From Gordionus sp. m RMFG-2023 (taxonomy: Eukaryota; Nematomorpha; Gordioida; Chordodea; Parachordodidae): a stretch of DNA of 64,000 nt. Shown piece by piece: positions 11,362 through 25,759 of the stretch. A program made the translations under genes and the position numbers. The DNA is taken from NCBI RefSeq assembly GCF_954871325.1, contig NC_088778.1, positions 3,567,743 through 3,631,742 of the forward strand, in the 5' to 3' direction. How positions within the stretch are numbered: the stretch's first letter is position 1; every line of letters begins with the position of its first letter. A model generated the notes under the pieces. That model saw nothing but the letters and a program-made list of their open reading frames with translations, was not told the origin of the DNA and ran no database searches.

Positions 11362-13855
11362 TAAAAATGCTTATTCTATAAAAACGATATTGGTACTACA
11401 AGTTTCCCCAAAGTCGAATAATTTTTGGAATAGTTAATTAAGCATAATATTCTCCTTAAACCCTTTTATTCGCTCAATGCGAAAATAACCTACTTTTTGG
11501 GGTACCATTTTGTGTTATAATACAAACGAGCTAACCAAATATCTATTTTTTTTCTTTTTTCACGTAACTTTACAAAATATTTATTAATATGAAATAAACA
11601 TTTAGTAATTATATTCCATTTCTAAATAAAATATTACGAAAATTGCGTATTATATTTGTATTTTTATATGTTTTTAAGGATTTAGGAAAAATAGCTGTTT
11701 TAATAAGTTTATATTGACAAAGGTATAAACTTTCAAAACTAAAAAGGAGATATTAATATTTTATAATATATTCTATTTTTAATAATTTTGCATAGAGTTT
11801 TACACTAAAAATTTAGGTTTGAGCAAATTATGCCCTTTTTGGTTGCAACTTTGTGTGCATAAAAGGATCAAATCCTTCTATAACAGAATATTTGAATTTA
11901 AATAAATAATTTTTGCCCTAAAAATCTTAAAAATAATATTTTTCTATAATTATTCAATAAATTCATAATTATATAAAATACGATATAACGTCATCAAAAC
12001 TCTTTTTTGTTATTTCTAGCTTTAAAACACAATTCTCGTAAATTTTCTTTTGTTTAAAATGATTACAATTTATTATATTGAGGCATAAGACTCATGTTAA
12101 AAACCTTTGACTATTCAGATTTTCTTGCATAGGACGAATATCTTAGATGAATTGAAAATTTTGTAAAAATTAAAATTTATTCATAAAAATCTTTACCAAT
12201 TACTATTCTTCTATCATTGACTAATAATCAATAGAATACAATTATATAAAGGCGAAAATAAATAATATAAAAATTATATATGGCTGTATTCCTAACTTTT
12301 CTTATTTCTACATAGAAAGCTGTGTAGCCATCAAAATAGCTCCCTCTAAACAGCCTAAAAAGTAAGGGGCCTATTACGATTTATATAGAAACGTATTTTT
12401 GTTAGTCTTTCCAAACAAATATATATTTATTGATAAAGGCACTTAAAACTAATCACAATAGTGTCTTTATAAAAGCCTTAACCCTGAATCAGGAAAAATT
12501 CTCAATTCTCAAAATATAACGAATGAGGATATAGCTATAAAATTTGCTTTCAAAATAAATATAAATACAACAAATTTTTAGGCGTTGAAATTAAAATTAA
12601 TTCAAAGTTTTATTAATAGAATTCTCAAAGTTGTATATTATTTATATTATATTTTAATCATACTTTTGGCTAAAAAAAATAAATTGATTTAATAATTCGT
12701 GATTTGTTGAAATAAAAAAAATATAATATTAACCTACCATAATATAAGATTATTATGCATAAATATATTTTTGAAATTAGCCACATAGGACCATCCAAAA
12801 AAAATCCACATTTTAATAAAAATATGAAATAATATTGCGAGGCACATACAAGATGATAATATAAAACTTTATAATTATTATTAGAAACATGTTTTTTATC
12901 ATATTATTACCAGATTTATTTCTATTATAATAGGATTAATTAATAATGTCTGTCACCTCTCTTCTAACCATTTATAAAAATGTTACTTATAAGCTCTTAA
13001 TGAGGGCGGCGAAATATTTAATATCAATATTTTAATAAAAATTACTTCGTTTAACTAGAAAAGTTATATATAAAAAGGTAGTATATTTAAAAATATGTAA
13101 TTGTCTAATAACAAATAACCATTATACATGATTAAAATGAATTTATTTAAAGAACTGTCTATGCTGAAAAATCTTATATTTGTGTTAATAAAAAATTGTA
13201 TTTTTTTTGTTATTCATTTTGATGTTACAGTTTGATAAATTTTAATGAATTTAACAAAATATAATTTTAGCATAATGTTTTTTAAATATTTCTTTTAGCT
13301 GAATCTTTTAATATAAATAGATATATTATTTCTACAAAAAATCCTAAAATTAGTCATTATTAAATTTTTAAAAAACCTTAACGAATTATTATATATGGTA
13401 TAAATCTTCATCAAAATTATTTTTTTAGTTATTTTCAGCTGTAAAAACCTTATATTGAATAAAAATTATTTTTTTGAATTGATTAAAAAATATAGTTTAT
13501 TCAGGCTTAAGATGCTTGTTGAGAACCTTAGACTTTATAGGTTTATTTTAATAAGACAAATTTATCTTAAATGAATTTAAATGTAAAAATAATAAGTTTC
13601 CGAAAAATCGCTTACCAATCATTGTTCTTGTAATATTATCTAATAATAAATTAAATAGTATACACTTATATCTTAGTAAATATATAAAAGGGATATAACA
13701 TATAGTGTTTGACATATCTTTTATTTTAATGGAAAGGGCACATGAGCATTTTAACTGGGATAAGGTGCATCCCAAAGATGCTATCCGGGAGCCATCTAAA
13801 ATATGCTTGTCCCGTCTTTGTGCGAAATAGTTTTAATATTTTTAATGTTTGTTAG

Positions 13856-16800
13856 AACAATAGGTGGATGGGAGTAAACTTGCCAATTGCTGACCTTCAA
13901 TTTATAGTTTATTTTATTTGAAAATGCTTAGAGTAGCTATATTATTTATATTTAAATAAATAAATATTTGGATAATTTACACTATGATACTATCATTTAT
14001 AAATAGATTTTTCTATTAGCTAAATATTTACCAACAAAGTACCTGTTTAGAAATATTCTATTGAAACAAATTCGGTATAAATCTGGTAACCTTTCTTTCT
14101 TTTATATCTTATGTTCATTTATGATCTAGCAAAATATAAAATTCTAATTTTATTTAATATCTATTTATTTTTGTAAAGAACTTGGCCCTACTATGGAAAA
14201 ATGTAGCAAGTATTTTCTTTAAAATTCTAAACCTTATCTTATGTAAAAACATTTTTAAAAAAAAATTCCATAAACAGTTTTCTCAGAATTAATTATTTCT
14301 AAAAAAATTTTATTGAAGAATTTACCAAGAATTATATCTAATTGTGACTGCCAATTTGAATCATCTATCATTAAATTATGAATATAAAGTATATAATATA
14401 TCAAAAAAAAATCCATATTATTTCGTAATTATATCTTAATTTAAAAAATTGATCATAACATTATCATTATAATCATATATTTAAGTGTTCGGATTTCAAA
14501 ATAAAACTAATTAGGTTTCTCCCATTTCAATTAAATATAAATTTTAAGGTTCAATATATATTTCAATTAAAATTACTTCTTCTAGCTAGGAAAATAATTT
14601 TATATTAAAAAATAGTTAGCAATTTGTCTAATACAACCAATATTTATTATACAATATATTAAGATTATACCCATCAATATTTTTTTTTATTAATGGACTA
14701 TCTATAAATCAAGATTTTAGCTAAAGTAAATATTACCTAAGATTGGAGATTTTGCCAAAATATAGCAGAAAAGATTTATCTCTTTTTTTCAAAAATCTTG
14801 AGTTTAGAAAAAATATTTTAAGCTAAGGTTTTTGACAACATATGTCAAGATGTGGCCTTCAAATTTATCGACTTTTAAATATTTATGAATAAGACCTCTA
14901 AAGATTACTAAAGGTTCTTGAAAATACTTCCGTTTTAAGAAAAGAAGTAAAAATCATTGTATATATTTTTAATTTTAAATGTTAATGCAATTTTGATGAA
15001 TTCAATATTAATCGTTCAATAAATAATTTGAGGTATAATAAAAACAAATGGTCATTCTATTAAGGCGAAATTGGTACTACTAGTTCTTCCAAAATACAAA
15101 TAATTATTGAAATAGTTGTTTGCCTTAAACCCTTATTATTTCGCTTTATGCCAAAATAGAACCTAATTTTTAGGGTTCCATTTTGTATGATATTACAATA
15201 AAAGAGCGATAATCCAGTTGTTTTTTCATTTTTCACGTTAGTTTTAAAAAGATTTGTTAATATAATATGAAATAATTATTTAGGAATTGTATTCCATTTC
15301 TAAAAAAAATATTGAAAATTACGTTATATTACATATTATATTTGCATTTTTATATGTTTTTCGAGTATTTTGGAAAAATATGTGTTTTTAAAAATTTATT
15401 ATTGACAAAGGTATAGACTTTCAAAACGTATCTAAAATAATTTTAAAATGAGATATTAATAATTCATATATATCGTAATCATTTAATATAATATATTCTA
15501 TTTTTAATAATTTTTTACTCTAAAAATTTGGGCCTGTGCAAAATAGGAGCTTTTTGGTTGCAACTTTGTGTGAATAAGGATCAAATCCTTCTTATAACAG
15601 AAATTTTGAATTTAAATAGATTTATTATTTTTGCCTAACTTAAAAATTCATGTTACTTTCCTATAATTCAGTAAATTTATAATTATGTCAAATATTATAA
15701 AAGGTCATCACAACTCTTTTTTGTTATTTCTAGCTGTAAAAGCACAATGCTCCTAGATTTCTTTTTGAATGATTCCAATATATTATATTGAGGAATAAAC
15801 CCATGTTAAAAATCTTGACTATTTAAATTTTATTTAATGAGACGAATTTATCTTAAATGAATTGATAATTTTGTAAAAATTTTAAGTTAGTCATAAAAAT
15901 CTTTTACCAAATACTGTACTTGTACCATTGACTAATAATCAAAAAAATACATCATATAATGGACAAAAAATAATATAAAAATTATATTAGGCTATATACC
16001 CTAACTTTTGTTATTTCTATATGCCGTCAATATAGCTCCCTCTAACAGCCTTAAAAGTACTGCGGGTATTTAGATTTATATAGTAACAAATTATTTATAA
16101 AAATTCCACTTATAGGTCTTAAGTGAGGGCGGCAAAATATTTAAAAACTAAATTATAATAAAAATTACTTCGTTTTACTAGAAAAGTTGTTATATAAAAA
16201 AATATATTTCAAAATTTGAAATCTGTCTTATAAGAAATATTCATTATACAAAATTATTATTATAGATTTATTTAAAGAAATTTCTTTGCTGAAAAATCTT
16301 ATGTTTATGTTAATAAAAAAATTGTTGTATTATTATTCATTTTGATGTTGCAATATGACAAATTTTAATAATTTTAACTAAACATAATTTTTACAAAATG
16401 TTTTTAATTTTTCTTTTAGCTGAACCTTTTAATATAAATAAATATATTATTTCTAGAAAATCCTGAAAATTAATAATTATTAATTCTACAATATTACCTA
16501 TGAGATAAAACCTTAACGCATTATTTTATAAAATGCTATAAATCGTCATCAAAATTATTTATTTTTTAGCTGTATGATATTGATTAAAAAATTTTTTTTT
16601 TTGAATTGATTAAAAATCTAGAAAATTTAATCATTATCAAATTTCTACAATAAACTAATAGGATAAATCCTTTACGAATTATTATATAAAATGCTATAAA
16701 TCGTCTTCAAAATTATTTTTTAGTTATTTTCAGCTGCATGAACTTTATATTAAATAATAAATATTATTTTCAGCTGCATGAACTTTATATTGAATAATAA

Positions 16801-17195
16801 ATATTATTTTTGTCTGCAAAATTTGTTATTATTATTGGTACACTCCTTTTGTATTATAAATAGTATTTAAGCTTAAGACTCTTGTTGAGAACCTTAGATT
16901 TTACAAGTTTTTTTTTTCCATAAGACATTTATCTTAAATGAATTTAAATGTAAAAATTATAAGTTTCCACAAAAATCTCTTACCAATCATTATTTTATTT
17001 TCTAATAATAAATTAAATAAATACACATATATATATATATTATTGTAAATATATATAAAAGGGATATAACATAAAATATTTGTCATATCTTTTATTTTAA
17101 TAAAATAGGCAGTTCGTTTTGGGATAAGATGTCCCAGAGCTGCTATGCGGGAGGTGTTAAAAATATGCTTGTCCCATCCTTGTGTAGTTGAGAGA
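13856..17195 (+). repeat. Tandem array unit 3
   Basis: Starts at AATAGGTGGATGGGAGTAAA (13859). It is closest to unit 4: both share CTTGGCCCTACTATGGAAAA (14182 and 17516) and both lack the C-run/GTGGGAGAAAC segment, jumping from TTTAAGTGTTC straight to GGATTTCAAAA. Core at 17109-17190 (GGGATAAGATGTCCCAGAGC). A 40-bp stretch with acceptor-like TTATTTTCAGCTGCATGAAC is doubled at about 16725-16804. Confidence 0.75.
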
Positions 17196-20100
17196 ATTTT
17201 AATATTTAATACCTACGTTAAATTATAATTGCAAACCTTCAATCTATAGTTTATTTTAGTTGAAAATACTTTGAGTAATTCATATTTAAATAAATAAATG
17301 TCTCAATAATTTATACTTTGGTGGATACTATTATTCACAAATCGATCTTTCTACTAGTTAAATGTTTACCAACAAATTAAAAGTACCAATTTAGAAATTT
17401 TATTGTTACAAAATCGATATAAATCTGATAATCTATCTTGTATATCTTATGTTCATTTATGATCAAGGAATTTATAAAATTCTAATTATATACAATATTT
17501 ATTTTTGTAAAGAACTTGGCCCTACTATGGAAAAATATAGCAAGTATTTTCTTTAGAAATCTAAACTTATCTTATGTAAAAACATTTTTAAAAAAATTCC
17601 ATAAACAGTTTTCTCAGAATTAATTATTCTAAAAAATTTTTATTGAAGAATTTACCAAGAATTATATCTAATTGTGACTGCCAATTTGAATTATCTATCA
17701 ATAAATTAAGAATATAAAGTATATAATATATCGAAAAAAATCCATATTATTTCGTAATTATATTTTAATTAAAAAAATTGATCATAACACTATCATTATA
17801 ATCATATATTTAAGTGTTCGGATTTCAAAAAAAAACTAATTAGGTTTCTCCTATTTCAATTAAATATAAATTTTAAGGTTCAATATTTATATTTCAATTA
17901 AAATTACTTCTTCTAGCTAGGAAAATAATTTTATATTAAAAAATAGTATATGTTTAGCAATTTGTCTAATACAACCAATATTTATTATATAATATATTAA
18001 GATTATACCCATCAATATTTTTTTTTATTAATGGACTATCTATAAATCAAGATTTTAGCTAAAGTAAATATTATCTAAGATTGGAGATTTTGCCAAAATA
18101 TAGCAGAAAGGATTTGTTTTTCAAAAATCTTGAGTTTTGAAAAAATATATTTAGCTATTTTATCTGGGTTTTTGACAACATATGTCATGATGTAGCCATC
18201 ATATTTATCGACTTTTAAATATTTATGAATAAGACCTCGAAAGATTACTAAAGGTTTTTGAAAATACTTCCGTTTTAAGAAAAGAAGTAAAAATCATTGT
18301 ATATATTTTTAATTTTAAATGTTAATGGTATTAAAGCGAAATTGGTACTACAAGTTCTCCCAAAATACGAATAATTATTGAATTAGTTGTTTTCCTCAAA
18401 CCCTTATTATTTCGCTTTATGCCAAAATAGAACACTTTTTAGGGTTCCATTTTGTATGATATCACAATAAAAGAGCGAACCAAATCCATTTTTTGTTCAT
18501 TTTTCACGTTAGTTTTAAAAAGATTTGATAATATAATATGAAATAATCATTTAGTAATTGTATTCCATTTCTAAAAAAAATATTGCAAAATTACGTTATA
18601 TTACATATTATATTTGCATTTTTATATGTTTTTCGAGTATTTTGGAAAAATATGTGTTTTTAAAAATTTATTATTGACAAACGTATAGACTTTCAAAACG
18701 TATCTAGAATAATTTAAAAATGAGATATTAATTTTTCATATTCTATTTTTAATAATTTTTTAAAATAAAAATTTGGGCCTGTGCAAAATAGGAGCTTTTT
18801 GGTTAACTTTGTGTGTATAAGGATCAAATCCTTCTTATAACAGAAATTTTGAATTTAAATAGATTTATCATTTTTACCTAACTTAAAAATTCATGTTACT
18901 TTCCGATAATTCAGTAAATTTATAATTATAAAATATTATAAAAGGTCATCAAACTCTTTTTTGTTATTTCTAGCTGTAAAAACACAATGCTCCTAGATTT
19001 CCTTTTGAATGATTACAATATATTATATTGAGGAATAGAGCCCATGTTAAAAATCTTGACTATTTAAATTTTCTTTAATGAGACGAATTTATCTTAAATG
19101 CATTAAAAATTTTTTAAAGGTTAATAAAAATCTTTTACCAATTACTGTACTTGTACCATTGACTAATAATCAATAAAATACATACATAAAATGACCAAAA
19201 AATATAAAAATTATATTAGGCTATATTCCATAACTTTTGTTATTTCTATATGCCGTCAATATAGCTCCCTCTAACAACCTTAAAAGTAATGCAGGTATTT
19301 AGATTTATATAGTAACGAATTATTTATAAAAATGCCACTTCTAAAGTGAGGGCGGCAAAATATTTAATAACTATATTATAATAAAAATTACTTCGTTTAA
19401 CTAGAAAAGTTGATATATAAAAAAATATATTTCAAAATTTGAAATCTGTCTTATAAGAAATATCCATTATACAAAATTATTATTATAGATTTATTTAAAG
19501 AAATTTCTTTGCTGAAAATTGTGTTTATGTTAATAAAAAAATTGTTGTATTTTATTCATTTGATGTTGAAATGACAAATTTTAATGTTTTTAACAAAACA
19601 TAATTTTTACAAAATGTTTTTAATTTTTCTTTTAGCTGAACCTTTTAATATAAATAAATATATTATTTCTAGAAAATCCTGAAATTATTTTATAAAATGC
19701 TATAAATCGTCATCAAAATTTTTTTTTTCAGTTGTATTATATTGATAAAAAAAATTTTTTTTTGAATTGATTAAAAATCTAGAAAATTTAATCATTATCA
19801 AATTTCTACAATAAACTAAAAGGATAAATTCTTTACGAATATAAAATGCTATAAATCGTCTTCAAAATTATTTTTTAGTTATTTTCAGCTGCAAGAACTT
19901 TATATTTAATATTAAACATTATTTTGAATAGTCTGAATAATTTGTTATATTATAATAAATTTGTTATTATTATTGGTACACTCCTTTTGTATTATAAATA
20001 GTATTTAGGCTTAAGACTCTTGTTGAGAACCTTAGATTTTACAAGTTTTTTTTCTTCATAAGACATTTATCTTAAATGAATTTAAATGTAAAAATTATAA

Positions 20101-20365
20101 GTTTCCACAAAAAATCTCTTACCAATCATTATTCTATTCTCTAATAATAAATTAAATGAATACACATATATATATTATTGTAAATATATAAAAGGGATAT
20201 AACATAAAATGTTTGACATATCTTTTATTTTAATAAAATAGGCAGTTCGTTTTAACTGGGATAAGATGTCCCAGAGATGCTATGCGGGAGATGTTAAAAA
20301 TAAGCTTGTCCCATTCTTGTATAGTTGAGAGAATTTTAATATTTTTAATACCTACGTTAAATTAT
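17196..20365 (+). repeat. Tandem array unit 4
   Basis: Near sister of unit 3 with the same deletion of the C-run segment, so units 3 and 4 arose from a later duplication than the rest. The M8-like start is eroded here. Core at 20241-20320 (ACTGGGATAAGATGTCCCAG). Noncoding in all frames. Confidence 0.75.
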
Positions 20366-22370
20366 TACAAGACAATGGGCAGATGGGAGTAAACCTTCAA
20401 TTGCAAACCTTCAATCTATAGTTTATTATAGTTGAAAATACTTTGAGTAATTTATATTTAAATAAATAAATGTCTCAATAATTTATACTTTGGTAGATAC
20501 TATTATTCACAAATAGATCTTTCTATTAGTTAAATGTTTACCAACAAATTAAATGTACCAATTTAGAAATTTTATTGTAACAAAATCGGTCTAAATCTGA
20601 TAACCTATCTTGTATATCTTATGTTCATTTATGATCTAGCAATTTATAAAATTATAATTATAATTATATTCAATGTTTTATTTATTTCAATAAAGAACTT
20701 GGCCCTACTATGGAAAAATATAGCATGTATCCTCAGTAGAATTCTGAAATGAGTAAAATAAATATTAAGTATCCCGCTTATCTTATGTCAAAAATATATT
20801 TAAAAAAATATTCTCAAAAATAGTTTTCTGGAGAATTGAGAATTCTATAAAAATTTGTCATTGAAGAATTATTATACCAAGAATTTTATCGAATTTTGAC
20901 TGCCATTTTGAATCATCTATCAATAAATTGGGAATATAATGTATATAATATAAAAAAATTCTATATAATACATGGAAAAAAGGTAATCTTATTTCATAAT
21001 TAATTTTTGTTAATTATAGTTTAAAAAATTGATAATAGCATTAGCTTATATAATATCTTCAGCCCCCCCCCCCCTCTTGGCATTATCGTGGGAGAAACAA
21101 AAAGAATAATTTGAGACCTGATTATGAAATTATATTGAATAGTATTTACACATGTATAAGGGCTTTCAAACATAAACTAATTAGCTTTCCCAGATTTCAA
21201 TCAAATATAAATTTTAAGTTTCAATATTTATATTTCAATAAAAATTATTTCGTCTAGTCTATCTAGAAAAATTTTATATATAAAAAAAATAGTATATATC
21301 GAGCAATTTGTCTATTACCAGAAATATTTATTATACAATTAATATAAGATTATTATGTATAAATATATTTTTAAAATTAGTCACATAGGATTATCTATAA
21401 AATAAATCCACTTTTTAATAATAATATGAAATAATATTACGAGACACATATATAACAATATACAACTTTATAATACTTATTTAGAAACATGTTTTTTTAT
21501 CATATATTATCAGATTATTTTATATTAGAAATATTTGTTGTCTCTCATAACCTTTATAAAAATGCACTTAACAAGGTCTTAAGTGAGGGCGGTGAAATAT
21601 TTAGTATCTACCTTTTAATAAAAATTACTTCGTTTAACTAGAAAAGTTGTATATTAAATACGTATATTTCAATTAGTAATTTGTCTAATAACAAATGTCC
21701 ATTATACAAGATTAGATTTGTAGATTTATTTAAAGAAGTGACTTTTCTGAAAAATTTTGTGTTGTTAATAAAAAAATTGGAAAGGAAAAAAGAAAGAAAG
21801 AAAGAAAAAAAGAAAGAAATTTCTTTCTTTTTTTTTGTTATTCATTTTGATGTTACAGTATCATAAATCCAAAAAATAATTTAAGCATAATGTTTTATTA
21901 ATTTTACTTTTAGCTGAACCTTTTAATATAAATAGATTCATTATTTCTACAAAAAATCCTGAAAATTATTCATTATTAAATTTCTAAAATAAACTAATAA
22001 GATATTATAAAACCTTAACGAATTACTACATAAAATGCTATGAATCTTCTTCAAAATTATTTTTTAGTTATTTTCAGCTGTAAAAACTTTATGATAAATA
22101 TTTTTTTAATTGATAGTTTATTCAGTCATAAAAATTTTGTTGAAAACAGACTTTACAAATTTTTTTTTCATAAAACAAATTTATCTTAAATGAATTTAAA
22201 TCTAAAAATAATAAATTTCCATGAAAATCTCTAACCAATCATTGCTCTTGTAATATTCTCTATTAATAAATTAAATAAGATACACATATATCTTATAGTA
22301 AATATAAAAAAGGTTTATAACATAAAGTGTTTGATATATCTTTTATTTTAATAAAATGGGCAAAGGGTGT
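20366..22370 (+). repeat. Tandem array unit 5, partial
   Basis: Begins at ACAATGGGCAGATGGGAGTA and keeps the first half of the unit, including the C-run segment (21063-21110). It then passes early, near 21320, to the second-half landmarks (GTGAGGGCGGTGAAATATTT at 21583, CTTTTAGCTGAACCTTTTAA at 21907, TTATTTTCAGCTG at 22077). The first-half acceptor/hairpin module is deleted. Confidence 0.65.
21781..21835. repeat. GAAA microsatellite with mirror TTTC arm
   Basis: A purine tract of GAAA repeats runs into TTTCTTTCTTT, so AGAAAGAAATTTCTTTCT is a perfect palindrome at the junction. It is unit-5 specific; in other units the homologous place is a plain T-run before GTTATTCATTTTGATG. Confidence 0.8.
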
Positions 22371-24470
22371 GTTCCGTAATAATAAGCCGATAAATTCCGA
22401 ACGAATTCAAAATTATTTAAACAATTATAAATCGTCATCAAAACCATTTTCTGTTATTTTCAATTGTAAATAAAAAACATTTACAAATTTTTTTGTTTAA
22501 AAATGATTAAGATATGGTATATTCCGGGTTAAATCAAGCCAATATTTTTTATTCTAAAAATTAATAAGATATATCAGGACGTGTAATTTTTTAAAAATGA
22601 ATAAAAATATATATTTAAGGGATTCTTTTTTAAAACATTTAAATAAATATGGTGTTAGTTGTTATGTAAAAAGAATTTACCTAATGGCTTTTCACCTAAA
22701 TAATAAATAAAACTAGATTAACTTCGAGATACCAAAAAGAATATTTTTTTGAGTTAAAAATCTTGATCTAACCATTTTTCTAAAATTATCACTAAATTAA
22801 GGTTTTTAAAGGCCATAAAGTGGTTATCGACTTTATATATTATTTTTCACAATATTCACGAATAAGATTTTAAAAAATCTACTACACTATGAACGTTCTC
22901 GAAAAGCCTTTGCGTCTTAAGAAAATATAATAAAATATTTTTTTGTTAATTTTTCATGTTATTATATATTAAATTTTAATAAATTCAATATGTTCAATAA
23001 ATAATATTAGATATTTAATCCTTATTGAGAAAAATATAGTCTTTACTGGAATATAATTTTGCATAATATTTTTTTCTAAATCTCTCAGTTGTATTTTATA
23101 ATAAAAATATTATTTTGACTAAAAATCTTGGATATGTATATCATATTTATCTTTTTATAATAAGACAATAAGATAAAACCTTGGTAGATTCAGAATTATA
23201 TTATGATTATAAACCGTAATCATTACAATTATTTGTTATTTCCAGTTGTAAAAAGTCATGTTTAGCGGATTTTTTCGTTTAAAATGATTAAAAAAGAATA
23301 TTTCGGCTTAAACCTTTTATTTTTCAAGTTCGCTTTTATCAAATGAATTTATTTTAAATAATTGCGAATTCTGTAAAAGATGTAAGTTATCATAAATTTT
23401 TTTTACCTTTCATTATACTTGTACCATATACTAAGAATTAATAGAATCACATGATCATATAGTGATATAACAAGCTAAAAGTCGCTTTAAATTTTATTTT
23501 TAGAAATTAAATGCATTTCGATATAAATGGTATATATTTTTTCCAAAGGTGCTGTGAGAAGAAGGCATTTAAACTTACGTCCAGCTTAGAGACCATAATC
23601 AAATTTAGCATTTCTAGAGACCATTCTTGCTATCTTAGTTCAAAAAAAATATTATTTTATTTTATTCGTCCGATAAAACTAGGCTTTTGTTGTATATGTA
23701 TATTTATAACTGGCATTTATGGACGTTTTGAATATACTTTCTAAAAGAATTTATATTAATTGTTTTTGATTTTTGGATATTGTAATATATTATGTTATAG
23801 GATAAATAAAAAATAATGATTTGGATGGATGTCGATTGAGCATGTAAATAAATAAATATAATTTCAACAGGGTTATTTGAAATATTGGGAATTAAAAATG
23901 AGAATGATAAATATATGGGGAAGAAGTTAACAATTTGAAAATAAAATTGATATAAATATTTAAATTTAAATAGATGTATCATCGTTACGATATCTTATAT
24001 CATATTCTAATTATAATTTCGGCTAGAAAAAAATATAATTAACAAAAATGAAATAATTTAGCAATATGTTAAAATAATCAAATATAATATTATACTTACT
24101 TAATATTATATTATTATGCATAAATATATATTTTTTAAATTAGCCAACGATTTGGTGGTTTATATTTTTTTATCTCCCACATTATATTTCCAATGATTAA
24201 TGGGTTGTAATTTTATTTTACTCCAGCATAAAATCTCTATAACAAACTGTTTATTATTTTGCTTATTTATGATCTCATAAATGATATTATATTCAATGAT
24301 TACATTAAAGTAGTGTAAATTGATAAAATAACTTTAAAAACTTTACATACCAGTCATTCATATATTTTATTAGAGTAACTAGTATCTAATTAAAATTATA
24401 CTTTTCAAGTTACTTTATATATTATATAATAAAACTAGTAATTTTAAATTTGGGAAGATCACAGTTGCAT

Positions 24471-24660
24471 AACTAGGGGGGGGGGCAGGGGCTCGAGACC
24501 CTTAAAAAATTTGAACCCTCAAAATTTTGATTTTTTTTATACCAAATGTAATTTTGGATAATATTAACTAAAAATGGTAATTTTGGATAATATTAACTAA
24601 AAATGGTAATTTTGGATAGTAATTTTTAAAATAATTAAAAACCCCCTGAGATTGTAAGGA
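24471..24660 (+). mobile_element. Eroded hAT-type insertion with G-run
   Basis: CAGTTGCATAACTAGGGG resembles the terminus CARTGRCGTAGYTASGG of the element at 44308-44674. A related relic lies at about 47300-47480 with the same interior (TACCAAATGTAATTTT). Its right end is not definable. Confidence 0.4.
24549..24619 (+). repeat. 29-bp tandem repeat, 2.4 copies
   Basis: Units at 24549-24577 and 24578-24606 are identical, followed by a 13-base partial. Each starts TAATTTTGGATAATATT and ends ACTAAAAATGG. Only one eroded unit is seen in the related relic near 47385-47420. Confidence 0.85.
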
Positions 24661-25759
24661 CTAGTGAGGCCCTAAATCATCTATAAAGGCAACAAGTGAT
24701 ATATATATGTTTCTCTTATTAAGAGTCATTTCTCGAAAGAAATTAGAAAAATATAACTAGGCACTCCTTTGCTCCTAATCTATACTTATTCTTATTTATT
24801 TTAGTTGATATATTATTATTCTATCAAGACAACTACTTATACTTGTAAAAATTAATAAGATTAGCCAAATGAGGTTTAAAATATGCATGGCCTATGACTC
24901 TCTTTTAAAACATTTGAATTTAAAATATAGTGTAACAAGTTGAATTTTTAAGATTTTTATTTGATTACCTCGTGGTTTTTCCTCTAGTAATTAATAAAAC
25001 TAGATTAACTTCGAGATTTCTACAAAAGAATATTTTTTGAGTTAAATCTTGTTCTAATAAAATTTGAGGTTTTTAAAGGCCATAAAATTGTTAACGATTT
25101 TATCTAAACTTTTTTTTCTTCCAATATTTAAAAAAAATATCAAATAATAAAATGTTGTATTGTTAATTTTTCAAGTTATTATATTATATTTTAATAAATT
25201 AAATATTAATCGTTCAATAATATTAGAAATTTAAATCCCTCCTGGGGAAAATATAATCTTAACGAAAACGTAATTTTAAATATTATTTTTTGTAAATCTC
25301 TCAATAGCCTTATTTTAATATAAAAAGATATATTATTTTGACAAAAAAATTTGGAGTATGATCATGATTATTTTTCTATAATAAGCCAATAAGATTAAGC
25401 CTAACAAAGAAATATATATTAATTATAAAATATAATCATAACTCTCTTTTGTTATTTTCAGCTGTAAAATGTCAATGTATACTATGCTTAAAAAACAGTA
25501 TCGGCTTAAAACTTTTACTTTTCAAGTTTGCTTTTATTAGATAAATTAAATAATTGGGAATTCTGAAAACTATAAGTTGTCCTAAAATTTTTTTACTTTT
25601 CATTATACTTGTACCATATACTAATGATAAATAGAATAAACATATAAATCATAATAGGGAAAAAATAACAAAAGTGATATAACTAGCCAAAAGTCGCTTA
25701 ATATTTTATTTTTAGGAATTAAATGGATCTCGAGAACGTTATATATGATTTTTCTTAGA

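Larger units (their letters stand above)
7601..13855 (+). repeat. Tandem array unit 2, enlarged by a hAT insertion and an internal duplication
   Basis: Same landmark order as unit 1, starting at ACAATGGGCGGATGGGAGTA (7603). It measures 6.25 kb because a 1376-bp hAT element (8595-9970) sits in it and about 1 kb of the unit is present twice (about 7970-10355 without the hAT, and 10356-11361). Its core is at 13741-13824, with AAGGTGCATCCCAAAGATGC. Without the two additions the unit is about the usual 3.3 kb. Confidence 0.75.
22371..25755 (+). repeat. Diverged tandem units of copy I
   Basis: Two further units too diverged to align end to end by eye but holding the same ordered landmarks. Acceptor-like sites are TTATTTTCAATTG (22447), TTATTTCCAGTTGTAAAA (23237) and TTATTTTCAGCTGTAAAA (25460). 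The cores follow at 23501-23590 and 25715-25770, each introduced by AAAAGTCGCTT and TTATTTTTAG. The open stretch at 23511-23744 covers one core, but its frame is not kept in the other copies. Confidence 0.6.

Noticed and set aside
23511-23744. 77-codon plus-strand frame over a repeat core
   Set aside because: Other copies of the core are out of frame or stopped, so coding is not supported for this copy alone.
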